A stretch of 23,235 bases of DNA from ZC4RG29 sp036381475 (GTDB lineage: Bacteria > Bacteroidota > Bacteroidia > Cytophagales > Cyclobacteriaceae). The notes below the pieces were generated by a model. The model saw only the letters and a list, made by a program, of their open reading frames with translations. It ran no database searches and had not been told where the DNA came from. Shown piece after piece: positions 1 through 7,489 of the stretch (position 1 is its first letter; each line of letters starts with the position of its first letter). The translations under genes were made by a program, and so were the position numbers. The stretch is taken from NCBI GenBank assembly GCA_036381475.1, contig DASVCT010000200.1:1-23235 (forward strand). The letters are read 5' to 3'.

Positions 1-16
1 CGCGAATGCGGCGCGG

Positions 17-673
17 CTATTCGACTGCGTCGACAGGCGTCGCATCTTCGACGCGGAAATCGCCGATGCGCGTGCGACGCAGTGCGGACAGGTAGGCGCC
101 CACCTTCAGGTGCGCCCCAAAGTCACGGACAAGGCTGCGTATGTAAGTTCCCTTGGAACACGTCACGCGAAAACTGACCTCAGGCAGGTTAATCGACGTG
201 ATCTCAAATTCATGAATATACACACTCCGCGGTGTCAGTGCTACGGGTTTGCCCTTCCTCGCCAGTTGGTAGGCCCGGGTTCCACCCACCTTTACGGCAG
301 AATGGGCGGGCGGTATTTGCGTGAGGGCGCCCGTGAACGCGCGTGCTGCCTCGCGGATTTGATCTTCTCCCAGTGCCGTCGGATCGGCTACAGGCACGGG
401 TTCAGTCTCAAGGTCGCCGGAAGGGCTTTCTGCACCCAGCACCATCGTACCGGTATACGTTTTGTCGAGCCCCATGTATTGATCGATCTGACGTGTCATT
501 TTGCCGGTGCAGATAATGAGAAGGCCGGTAGCCAGCGGGTCTAGCGTGCCGGCATGGCCGACTTTCCTGATGCCCAGCTTTTTTCTGATTTTGTTGACGA
601 CGTCGAACGAAGTCCATCCAAGCGGCTTGTCAACGAGCAGTACACGGCCTTCGTCTGCGGGACGATGCATCAT
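17..673 (-). CDS. truB: tRNA pseudouridine(55) synthase TruB
   Basis: TruB isomerises U55 to pseudouridine in the T-psi-C loop of tRNAs, acting on free tRNA in the cytosol. The 218-aa protein has the family signature around residues 38-50 (VGHAGTLDPLATG), with D45 the expected catalytic aspartate. The N-terminal VDKPLGWTSFDVV segment and a later SKGTYIRSLVRDFG segment are also typical. It is much shorter than the E. coli protein (about 314 aa) and stops after the catalytic domain, so no C-terminal PUA-type extension is visible. The start ATG overlaps the uppP stop by four bases (ATGA), which implies translational coupling at the end of the ftsX-DUF3098-uppP-truB unit. The stop is a TAG near the window edge. 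Identification is secure. Confidence 0.97.
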   Translation of the reverse strand: MMHRPADEGRVLLVDKPLGWTSFDVVNKIRKKLGIRKVGHAGTLDPLATGLLIICTGKMTRQIDQYMGLDKTYTGTMVLGAESPSGDLETEPVPVADPTALGEDQIREAARAFTGALTQIPPAHSAVKVGGTRAYQLARKGKPVALTPRSVYIHEFEITSINLPEVSFRVTCSKGTYIRSLVRDFGAHLKVGAYLSALRRTRIGDFRVEDATPVDAVE

Positions 674-1464
674 ACGATGGCGAGGTCAACACCCAAGTAG
701 TAGAGAATGAGGATTGCCAGTCCGACAATGATCCGATAGTACCCGAACACTTTGAAACCGTGGCGCGTGAGGTAGCTGATGAACGAACGGATGGCCAGCA
801 TTGCCACGACGAATGCCACGATGTTGCCGACCCCCAATACGAGCAGCTCCCGTTCGCCGAACGATCCGCCTTCGCGGTAATAGCTGAAGAGTTTGTAGGC
901 GGAGGCGGCGAACATGGTGGGCACGGCAAGGAAGAACGAGAATTCCGCGGCGGTCTTCCGGTTGAGACGTTGTGTGAGGCCGCCGATGATGGTAGCTGCG
1001 GATCGCGATACGCCTGGAACGAGGGCAAGCGCCTGGAAGAAACCGATTTTAAGCGCTACCGGGTATGTGATGCCCTCCGATGGGTTCGTTTCATTGTCGG
1101 CGAACAGCTTGTCAGTAAACAGGAAGAAAATTCCGCCGATCACGAGCATATATCCCACGACGTCGACACGTTCCAGCAGTACATTGATGTAGTCGCCCAG
1201 GAGCAGTCCGATCACGGCCGCAGGTATAAAGGCGACGAAGAGCTTGCGATAAAAGTCGAACGTCTGGAAGAACCGTTTCCAGTACAGGACAATCACCGAG
1301 AGTATCGCGCCGAACTGGATGGCCACCGTGAATAGCTTGGTGAACGGCGCATCGGCGATGCCCATGAGCGTGGAGCCGATGATAATGTGGCCGGTGGAGG
1401 ACACGGGCAGAAATTCCGTTATCCCCTCGATGATGGCCAGGATAATTGATTCAATGACGGACAT
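670..1464 (-). CDS. uppP: Undecaprenyl-diphosphate phosphatase UppP (BacA)
   Basis: This integral membrane enzyme dephosphorylates undecaprenyl pyrophosphate to the monophosphate, recycling the lipid carrier for peptidoglycan and other envelope glycans. Overexpression of the family gives bacitracin resistance. The 264-aa protein is the usual length. It has both family motifs: EGITEFLPVSSTGH at residues 13-26, with its conserved glutamates and histidine, and PGVSRSAATI at 150-159, with the conserved arginine. Several hydrophobic helices are visible, including about 76-92, 104-118, 173-190, 206-226 and 243-262. It lies 17 bp downstream of the DUF3098 gene and overlaps truB by four bases, so it is probably co-transcribed with both. 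No anomaly is seen. Confidence 0.97.
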   Translation of the reverse strand: MSVIESIILAIIEGITEFLPVSSTGHIIIGSTLMGIADAPFTKLFTVAIQFGAILSVIVLYWKRFFQTFDFYRKLFVAFIPAAVIGLLLGDYINVLLERVDVVGYMLVIGGIFFLFTDKLFADNETNPSEGITYPVALKIGFFQALALVPGVSRSAATIIGGLTQRLNRKTAAEFSFFLAVPTMFAASAYKLFSYYREGGSFGERELLVLGVGNIVAFVVAMLAIRSFISYLTRHGFKVFGYYRIIVGLAILILYYLGVDLAIV

Positions 1465-1481
1465 CGGGCAGGAGGGAAGCG

Positions 1482-1694
1482 CTATTGTTCCTTTTCACGC
1501 GGGATGAGTATCGCGAATATTTCGATGATGAATCCGGCCATTACGATAATAGGGCCGATTGTGAGGCCGAGGGGGCCAAATCCATGTCGGTGCTTATCAA
1601 GCGACATGATGACGAAGCCGGCCACCAGGGTGACAATCCCGATGATCATCCATCGATAGTTCTTTTTTCCAAAAGGAAGCCCGGTCTTGTCCAT
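1482..1694 (-). CDS. DUF3098 family small membrane protein
   Basis: A 70-aa protein of unknown function that matches the DUF3098 pattern from Bacteroidota: an N-terminal LPFGKKNYRWMIIGI segment, then two hydrophobic stretches at about residues 13-32 and 44-64, and a short charged tail. It is almost certainly in the inner membrane. I chose the ATG at 1694 because the conserved block begins there. The frame stays open upstream for 17 codons, but that part is translated from a heptanucleotide tandem repeat and has no family resemblance. It sits between ftsX and uppP, an arrangement I recall as common in this phylum, which suggests an envelope or division role. The molecular function is not known. 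Confidence 0.85.
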   Translation of the reverse strand: MDKTGLPFGKKNYRWMIIGIVTLVAGFVIMSLDKHRHGFGPLGLTIGPIIVMAGFIIEIFAILIPREKEQ

Positions 1695-1722
1695 GCCTGC
1701 GTTATTATTTTTACTTCTTACC

Positions 1723-1771
1723 ACTGCCCACTGCCCACTGCCCACTGCCTATTGCCTACTGCCTACTGCCA
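1723..1771. repeat. Heptanucleotide tandem repeat, seven units
   Basis: Seven consecutive 7-bp units of ACTGCCC/ACTGCCT type (one ATTGCCT, one ACTGCCA) lie between the ftsX stop and the DUF3098 start. On the minus strand the units read GGGCAGT/AGGCAGT. The tract falls just upstream of the chosen DUF3098 start and produces a spurious N-terminal extension of that frame. Such short repeats are prone to slippage. Confidence 0.85.
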
Positions 1772-1799
1772 CTGACGTCGGGGCAAGCTAAAGAACGCG

Positions 1800-2675
1800 C
1801 TAATATAGCTCATCCAGTGACATTTTTAAATATCGGCGGATCGAAACGAAGGTGCTGATAACGGCGATGAGGGCGCCGACCACGAGGAGTGATCCGAGAA
1901 GAATGAGGAACAGGCGTTGGTCGTGGAGCTGTTTAAGTTGGGCGATCCTTTCATAGGCGTAGCGTGAGCCCACGTAAAGCAGTCCCGCGGCAATAACGCC
2001 CGCGAGGAGGCCGTACAGCGCGGCCCGAACGAGAAAGGGACGTTGGATGAAGCTGCTCCGGGCGCCGACAAGCTGCATGCTGCGGATGAGGAACCGCTGT
2101 GAGAACAGTGCCAGCCGCATGGTATTGTTGATGAGGAGAATGACGGTGACGAGCAGGATGGCATCCACGCCGATGAGGAACAGGGAGATGGTCCTGAAGT
2201 TTCGGTTGACATCCTCGAGAAAATCCTTTTCATAAACGGCTTCGAAAACGCCGCTCATGTTTTCGAGTTCGGCCCTGACGGAATCCAGTCGCGTGGTATC
2301 GTGAAATGCAGGCGCAATCTTTACCTCGAACATGTCGCGGAAGGGATTGTCGCCCAATACGTCCTGGTATTTCGCCAGATCGGAAAGTTCTTTGACCGCA
2401 TCTTCTTTGGAAATGAAGACGACGGCATTTTCCTCGTCGGCCACGAATTCACGCGAAGCCAGCGCTTGCTGCACCTGCTTCAGCTGGGTTTCAGACAGCC
2501 CGTTGCGCGTGTAGACCTTGAACACCACGTTCTCCCGAACCATCGCCTCAAAGCGATTGGAGTAGATCAGGATCATGCCAAACAAGCCAATGACGACAAG
2601 TGCCAGCGTCGTGCTGATGACAACACCGGTAGCGGGATATCCCCCGAGCTTTTTCTTGCGGGATGATTGCTGCAT
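1800..2675 (-). CDS. ftsX: Cell division protein FtsX (permease-like)
   Basis: FtsX is the membrane partner of the ATPase FtsE. Together they form an ABC-type complex at the division site that controls peptidoglycan hydrolases. The 291-aa protein has the expected layout: a basic N-terminus, a first transmembrane helix at about 16-38, a periplasmic domain of roughly 120 residues, then three more helices at about 163-186, 217-237 and 254-278. The conserved NNTMRLALFSQR and RSMQLVGA segments follow helix 2. I chose the ATG at 2675 because the upstream TTG-initiated extension runs into a hairpin repeat. No ftsE lies beside it, which is common in this phylum. A -7-like box lies four bases upstream of the start. 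Confidence 0.93.
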   Translation of the reverse strand: MQQSSRKKKLGGYPATGVVISTTLALVVIGLFGMILIYSNRFEAMVRENVVFKVYTRNGLSETQLKQVQQALASREFVADEENAVVFISKEDAVKELSDLAKYQDVLGDNPFRDMFEVKIAPAFHDTTRLDSVRAELENMSGVFEAVYEKDFLEDVNRNFRTISLFLIGVDAILLVTVILLINNTMRLALFSQRFLIRSMQLVGARSSFIQRPFLVRAALYGLLAGVIAAGLLYVGSRYAYERIAQLKQLHDQRLFLILLGSLLVVGALIAVISTFVSIRRYLKMSLDELY

Positions 2676-2679
2676 GGGG

Positions 2680-2687
2680 CAAAGGTA
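2680..2687 (-). promoter_or_regulatory. Putative -7 box (TAnnTTTG) for ftsX
   Basis: The minus strand reads TACCTTTG, a full match to the Bacteroidota -7 consensus TAnnTTTG, and ends four bases before the ftsX ATG. The transcript would therefore start at or within a few bases of the start codon, giving a nearly leaderless mRNA. No convincing TTG -33 box is seen at the usual distance, so support is moderate. Confidence 0.4.
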
Positions 2688-2693
2688 GGAAGA

Positions 2694-2759
2694 ATGTGTT
2701 GAAGTGCCTGCCCGGCCGCCCAATGTTTATTGGACAGCCGGGCAGGCACATCAACACAT
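2694..2759. repeat. Long imperfect hairpin (REP-like element)
   Basis: Arms 2694-2716 and 2737-2759 are 23 bases each and complementary except for one A-A mismatch. The arm core GTGCCTGCCCGGC pairs perfectly over 13 bp. An inner CCAAT/ATTGG stem closes a four-base loop at 2725-2728. A CACATCAA octamer occurs twice in tandem at 2747-2762. The element lies between the pckA terminator and the ftsX start. It has no T-tract directly adjoining it, so it looks more like a repetitive extragenic palindrome or leader structure than a simple terminator. Confidence 0.75.
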
Positions 2760-2765
2760 CAACAC

Positions 2766-2797
2766 AAAAAAAGGTACCCCGCCACGCAGGATACCTT
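2766..2797 (-). terminator. Intrinsic terminator of pckA
   Basis: On the minus strand, downstream of the pckA stop, AGGTATCC-type and GGGGTACCT-type arms (2788-2797 with 2771-2780) form a stem of about 10 bp, including G-T pairs, around a seven-base loop. A run of T residues follows on that strand (A-run 2766-2772 on plus). It is well placed, 24 bases after the stop. Confidence 0.85.
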
Positions 2798-2820
2798 CTC
2801 AGGTTTAGGTTAAAGTATCT

Positions 2821-4431
2821 TTACCTCGAGGCGATCTTTAGTTCGCCGCGGGACTGCATGTCGCCTGGCAGCGACCAGAGGCTGTCATAATTTCGTTTCA
2901 TAGCGTTGACGAGATAGTTCGCCTTGTTCGCGTATGCTTCACGGTCGGGCCACGCGCTGGCAGGGTCAAGGATCTCGTCGGGTACGCCGGGACACGACAA
3001 CGGTATTTCAACACCAAAGTGTTCCTCCTTGCGGAAGGCCACGCTGTCGAGTCCGCCGCCCAGGGCAGCGCCTACCAACGCACGTGTGTGCCCAAGCGCA
3101 ATCCGCTTGCCGGAACCATACGATCCGCCGGTCCAGCCCGTGTTCACGAGCCAAACCCGGGCACCAACTTCCTTTATTTTACGACGAAACATTTCTGCGT
3201 AGACGTTCGGGTGTAGCGGCATAAATGGCGCACCAAAGCAGGCGGAGAAGGTCATTGTTGGTTCTGACACACCCGCTTCCGTGCCGGCAACTTTTGCAGT
3301 GTACCCACTCATGAAGAAATAGGTCGCAAGCTTTGGCGTGAGCCGTGATATCGGCGGCAATACACCAAAGGCGTCGCAGGTGAGGAAAAAGATGTTTGAA
3401 GGCGCATCCGCTACCGAGGGAATTACGCTATTATCGACATAATGGATCGGATAGCTTACCCGCGTGTTCTCCGTAAGCGACGCATCATCGAAATCCACTT
3501 CGTTACTATCCGGACGCAAGGTTACATTTTCGAGCAGTGCCCCGGGTCTTATTGCACGATAGATAGTCGGTTCGCTTTCTGCCGAGAGGTGGATCACCTT
3601 GGCATAGCATCCCCCTTCGAAGTTGAAGATCGAGTTATGCGGCGTCCAGCCGTGTTCATCATCGCCGATAAGTCGCCTGCCGGTGTCCGCTGACAGCGTC
3701 GTCTTGCCGGTGCCTGAAAGGCCAAAAAACAGCGCGACATCGCCGGATTCACCCAAATTGGCAGCGCAGTGCATCGGCAGCACGTCGTGCATGCGCGGTA
3801 AGATGAAATTCAATACGGAAAACATTCCTTTCTTGATTTCGCCCGTGTATCCCGTGCCTCCGATAAGAATAATCCGTCTTGAGAAATTGATGATGGAAAA
3901 GTTCCGTTGTCTTGTTCCGTCGCGCGAAGGGTCGGCATGAAAGCCAGGCGCGTTGATGATCAACCAGTCCGGCGTAAAATCAGCAAGCTCATCTCGTTCC
4001 GGCCGCACAAACATGTTGTAGGCAAAAAGGTTCGACCAGGCATACTCCGTGATCACCCTTACCCTGACACGGTACCGCGGATCCGCGCATGCATAGGCAT
4101 CGCGCGCAAAAATCTCACGACCGTTGAGATATGATCCTACTCGTTTAAGAAGCTTGTCGAACCGGGCCGGATCAAAGGGCATGTTGATGTTATTCCACCA
4201 TACCTCCTCGTCTGTGACGGCATCTCTCACGATGAAACGGTCGCGCGGTGCGCGACCTTTGAATTCTCCGGTATCGACCGCTATGGCGCCCGTTGAGGTT
4301 GTGACCGCCTGACCCAGCCGGACCGCGATTTCGGCCAATTCCTCCGGAGGAAGGTTCCAGTTCACTACGGCGTCCGTAATGCCGGCACCTTCCAGCGACG
4401 GGCGTTCCGGTACCGATCCCTTGTGTTGCAT
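2821..4431 (-). CDS. pckA: Phosphoenolpyruvate carboxykinase (ATP)
   Basis: PckA converts oxaloacetate and ATP to phosphoenolpyruvate, CO2 and ADP, the committing step of gluconeogenesis. Some anaerobes run it in reverse to make ATP. The 536-aa product is normal length for the ATP-dependent class. It has RAPRDRFIVRD near residue 60, the kinase-1 P-loop GLSGTGKTTLS at about 237-247 and the kinase-2 metal-binding segment GDDEHGW at about 256-262. I chose the ATG at 4431 because family similarity begins soon after it. The frame is open 19 codons further upstream, but that stretch is not family-like. It is monocistronic: a terminator follows, and the upstream neighbour is a divergent peptide transporter cluster, which would suit control by amino-acid carbon sources (inference). 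Confidence 0.96.
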   Translation of the reverse strand: MQHKGSVPERPSLEGAGITDAVVNWNLPPEELAEIAVRLGQAVTTSTGAIAVDTGEFKGRAPRDRFIVRDAVTDEEVWWNNINMPFDPARFDKLLKRVGSYLNGREIFARDAYACADPRYRVRVRVITEYAWSNLFAYNMFVRPERDELADFTPDWLIINAPGFHADPSRDGTRQRNFSIINFSRRIILIGGTGYTGEIKKGMFSVLNFILPRMHDVLPMHCAANLGESGDVALFFGLSGTGKTTLSADTGRRLIGDDEHGWTPHNSIFNFEGGCYAKVIHLSAESEPTIYRAIRPGALLENVTLRPDSNEVDFDDASLTENTRVSYPIHYVDNSVIPSVADAPSNIFFLTCDAFGVLPPISRLTPKLATYFFMSGYTAKVAGTEAGVSEPTMTFSACFGAPFMPLHPNVYAEMFRRKIKEVGARVWLVNTGWTGGSYGSGKRIALGHTRALVGAALGGGLDSVAFRKEEHFGVEIPLSCPGVPDEILDPASAWPDREAYANKANYLVNAMKRNYDSLWSLPGDMQSRGELKIASR

Positions 4432-4510
4432 ACCACGTTCGTTCGGGTTAATAATGTCGTGACAAGTTACCCAAATAAGTGTTAGCACAAACGATTGAAA
4501 TGATATATTT

Positions 4511-4550
4511 TTGGCCTTTTCCGATGAATCCGGGATCAGTGGAAGGCCAA
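4511..4550. promoter_or_regulatory. Dyad symmetry between pckA and the transporter cluster
   Basis: TTGGCCTT (4511-4518) pairs with AAGGCCAA (4543-4550), and CC/GG adds two pairs past a two-base bulge. The intervening segment contains a small ATCC/GGAT dyad. A TATTTTTG -7-like box on the plus strand (4506-4513) overlaps its left edge. It lies in the 263-bp divergent intergenic region. It could be an operator or a leader hairpin; no regulator can be named. Confidence 0.35.
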
Positions 4551-4694
4551 CAGAATTTTAGAAGTAGCGGGCTCTTTTAGGTTTCTTTTTGTGAAAAGTT
4601 TTACTTGTCTACAGGATATTTTGAAAGATGGGAATGCGTAAAATTTTATTTGGGTCATTTATGCGGCTTATCCGCGCACAAATTTTCCTTTCTC

Positions 4695-5972
4695 ATGGGG
4701 TTGCGTGATCGCATCCACGACATCCGCTACGGCTTCGAAGCCAATTTTTGGGTAGCCAATACACTTGAGCTGTTTGAACGGCTGGCTTTTTACGGTGCCA
4801 ACGCAGTCCTGGTGGTATTTATCTCGGAAAAGGTTGGCCTGACGGAGGACGCAAGCACGCTGGCTGGCCTCTTCTCGGGCCTGATTTTCTTTCTCCCGGT
4901 ACTCGCCGGAGTGTTTGTCGATCGCTACGGATTCAAGAAATCGCTGACGGCATGCTTTGCCATCTACACGCTCGGCTACTTCCTCATCGGGTTGGCCGGT
5001 ATGGAACCGGGACGGATACTCAGCGGAATAATCGGACCGAAAACTTATGTCATCGCCGTGCTCATCATCACCGCTATTGGCGGTTCGCTTATCAAGCCGT
5101 GCATCGTCGGGACAGTAGACCGAACATCAAAACCCCAAACTAAAGCGTTGGGATTTGCCATCTATTATACGCTCGTAAATTTTGGTGGCGCCATCGGGCC
5201 ACTGCTCGCTTTGCCTGTGCGGCAGAACCTGGGCATCGAGTTCGTCCTGATCGTCTCATCGGTTACGTCGCTGCTCCTTCTTCTCGGGACACTTCTGTTC
5301 TTCCGTGAACCTCCCGCTCCTGCGGGCGGCACATCGGTCCGTACCTTCGGCAAGGTGTTTCGCGACATGCTCCTGGTGTTTGCCAATTTCCGTTTCATGT
5401 CGTTCCTGATTATTTTCTCGGGATTCTGGATCATGTTCTGGCAGATCTTCTTTCTGCTGCCGCTCTACACGCTCGAGGTGCTGCACTTTGAACATTTTGA
5501 AATCCTGGAAACCATTGATGCGTGGTCGATCATTGTTCTTACCGTCCCGATCACCGTGCTCACCCGAAAATTCAAACCTGTCGTTTCGATTACCGGTGGG
5601 TTGGTGCTGGCAAGCATTTCCTGGGTTGTTGTGGGCGCAGGAGGAACGATTACCTTCACCGTCCTCGGCATTATGCTTTATGCAGTAGGCGAAGCCCTGC
5701 AGTCGCCGCGCTTTTACGAGTACGTCGCCTCGCTTGCGCCGCCGGAACAAACGGGAACGTTCATGGGCTTTGCCTTTCTCCCCGTAGCTATCGGCGCCTT
5801 TGCCGGTGGATTCCTTGCGGATAAACTACGTACATCCTACATGCACTCCAATCCGCAATTGATGTGGTATCTCGTGGCGGGAGTAGGAGCAATCTCCGTC
5901 ACCCTCATGATACTGTACAATATGTTCCTCGCACCCAGGTCAGTTGAAGTAGCTGAAGCTGAAAGACGATGA
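4695..5972 (+). CDS. POT/PTR2-like MFS peptide transporter (divergent)
   Basis: A 425-aa polytopic membrane protein of the major facilitator superfamily. Its first helix carries ELFERLAFYG at residues 25-34, which follows the ExxER(F)xxYG signature of proton-coupled oligopeptide transporters with Leu and Phe substitutions. A VFVDRYGFKKSL loop (MFS motif A-like) follows helix 2. About 12 hydrophobic helices are visible. I chose ATG 4695 because the protein motif starts right after it; the frame extends upstream only from a TTG with no family-like sequence. Its last four bases overlap the next POT gene (ATGA), so the two are coupled. It is likely an inner-membrane importer of di- or tripeptides or a related solute. 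The substrate is uncertain because the signature is degenerate. Confidence 0.8.
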   Translation: MGLRDRIHDIRYGFEANFWVANTLELFERLAFYGANAVLVVFISEKVGLTEDASTLAGLFSGLIFFLPVLAGVFVDRYGFKKSLTACFAIYTLGYFLIGLAGMEPGRILSGIIGPKTYVIAVLIITAIGGSLIKPCIVGTVDRTSKPQTKALGFAIYYTLVNFGGAIGPLLALPVRQNLGIEFVLIVSSVTSLLLLLGTLLFFREPPAPAGGTSVRTFGKVFRDMLLVFANFRFMSFLIIFSGFWIMFWQIFFLLPLYTLEVLHFEHFEILETIDAWSIIVLTVPITVLTRKFKPVVSITGGLVLASISWVVVGAGGTITFTVLGIMLYAVGEALQSPRFYEYVASLAPPEQTGTFMGFAFLPVAIGAFAGGFLADKLRTSYMHSNPQLMWYLVAGVGAISVTLMILYNMFLAPRSVEVAEAERR

Positions 5973-7465
5973 GAAACGCTATGACGGAATCCAGGCGCTT
6001 CTTCGGGCACCCTGCGGGGTTGAGTACGCTGTTCTTCACCGAAATGTGGGAACGGTTCAGCTACTACGGCATGCGCGCGATCCTCATTCTCTTTATGACG
6101 ACGCCGGCGGCGCGCGACGGCCTGGGGTTGAGCGTAGAAGAGTCGGCCGCCATTTATGGTCTCTATACGGCTGCTGTGTACTTGCTTACGCTTCCCGGCG
6201 GCTGGCTTGCGGACAATATCTTCGGGCAACAAAGGGCGATCTGGTATGGCGGTCTCTGCATCCTTGCGGGCCATCTGCTGCTGGCGATCCCCGGTGGGCA
6301 AGCGATTTTCTTTGCAGGGCTTGCATGCGTAGCGACAGGCACTGGGTTGCTGAAGCCGAACATCAGCACCCTGGTGGGTGATCTTTATCCGGAAGGCGGT
6401 GCCCGACGGGATGCGGGTTTTTACTTGTTCTACATGGGCATCAACATTGGTTCCTTCCTCGGGCAGATTGCCGTAAGCTTTGCAGCGGAAAAGGTGAACT
6501 GGCATCTCGGATTCGGACTGGCCGCTGTGGGAATGTTGCTCGGCTTAATCCAATTCAGACTTAGAAACAAGACGTTGGGCGATGCCGGCGCGAAACCCAA
6601 GGCGCGCTCCGGCGGTGACGGCGCGTCTACGGGGTCGACAAAAATGCTGTTGGTCTTCTTGGCTCTTGTTGTGATACTGGTCTTTCTACTTCATGTCACA
6701 GGGCTTATCGACCTCGCCAGCGCGCGGGGCATCGCAGAGGCCGTTGGTGCTGTGATCGTGTCGGTAACGCTGCTCTACTTCCTTTATATTTTGGCGGCCG
6801 GCGGATTGACACCGGACGAGCGAAAGCGTGTGCTGGTGATCCTGGCGTTATTTATCGGCGCGGCGCTTTTCTGGGCTGGCTACGAGCAACACGGCTCCTC
6901 GTTCAATCTTTTTGCCCGTGATTATGCCGACCGGTTTGTGCTGGGCTACGAACTACCTGCAGGATCACTGCAGTCGTTCAGTCCGATGTTTGTCATTATC
7001 CTCGCGCCTTTGTTCGCGAGCCTCTGGATACGTCTTGCAGCCCGAAACCTCAATCCGTCGATGCCGGTGAAATTCGGTTTGGGGCTCCTCACCCTCGCGC
7101 TGGGTTTTGTCGTGATGTATTTTGCAGCCCTGGTAGTTACCAGCGGAGACAAGCCGAACATTACGTGGCTGATCTTTGCCTATTTCCTGCATGCATCGGG
7201 TGAGATGGCGGTGAGTCCTGTCGGACTGAGTTCAGTTACCAAGTTGTCGCCGCCGCGTTACGTGGGGCAGATGATGGGAATATGGTTTGTTGGCGCAGCG
7301 TTGGGCAACCTGCTTGCAGGCTTGTTTGCAGGCGGATTCGATCCGCACAATCCCAGCGAAGTGCCCGGCCTGTTTCTCACTGTGATTGCGTTCAGCGGTA
7401 CTGCCGGGATTTTGTTTATTTTGCTGAACCCCATCCTGAAGAAATGGATGGGTGCGGTTCAGTAA
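5969..7465 (+). CDS. Proton-dependent oligopeptide transporter (POT/PTR2 family)
   Basis: A 498-aa proton-coupled importer of di- and tripeptides in the inner membrane. The canonical signature EMWERFSYYG is at residues 25-34, its ExxER part being the proton-coupling motif of the family. The second PTR2 signature, FYLFYMGINIGS, is at about residues 150-161. A KPNISTLVGDLYP segment after helix 4 is also typical. Length and about 14 hydrophobic segments suit a bacterial POT. The start ATG overlaps the upstream POT-like stop by four bases; a second ATG four codons later is also possible. The OPT transporter begins 24 bp downstream. The cassette therefore provides at least two mechanistically different peptide uptake systems. 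Confidence 0.94.
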   Translation: MRNAMTESRRFFGHPAGLSTLFFTEMWERFSYYGMRAILILFMTTPAARDGLGLSVEESAAIYGLYTAAVYLLTLPGGWLADNIFGQQRAIWYGGLCILAGHLLLAIPGGQAIFFAGLACVATGTGLLKPNISTLVGDLYPEGGARRDAGFYLFYMGINIGSFLGQIAVSFAAEKVNWHLGFGLAAVGMLLGLIQFRLRNKTLGDAGAKPKARSGGDGASTGSTKMLLVFLALVVILVFLLHVTGLIDLASARGIAEAVGAVIVSVTLLYFLYILAAGGLTPDERKRVLVILALFIGAALFWAGYEQHGSSFNLFARDYADRFVLGYELPAGSLQSFSPMFVIILAPLFASLWIRLAARNLNPSMPVKFGLGLLTLALGFVVMYFAALVVTSGDKPNITWLIFAYFLHASGEMAVSPVGLSSVTKLSPPRYVGQMMGIWFVGAALGNLLAGLFAGGFDPHNPSEVPGLFLTVIAFSGTAGILFILLNPILKKWMGAVQ

Positions 7466-7489
7466 GCCAAACCATAAAAACCTAAACCT

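Noticed and set aside
4605..4694. TTG-initiated N-terminal extension of the first POT-like gene
   Set aside because: The extension has no membrane or family character, and the ATG at 4695 starts directly before the conserved first helix.
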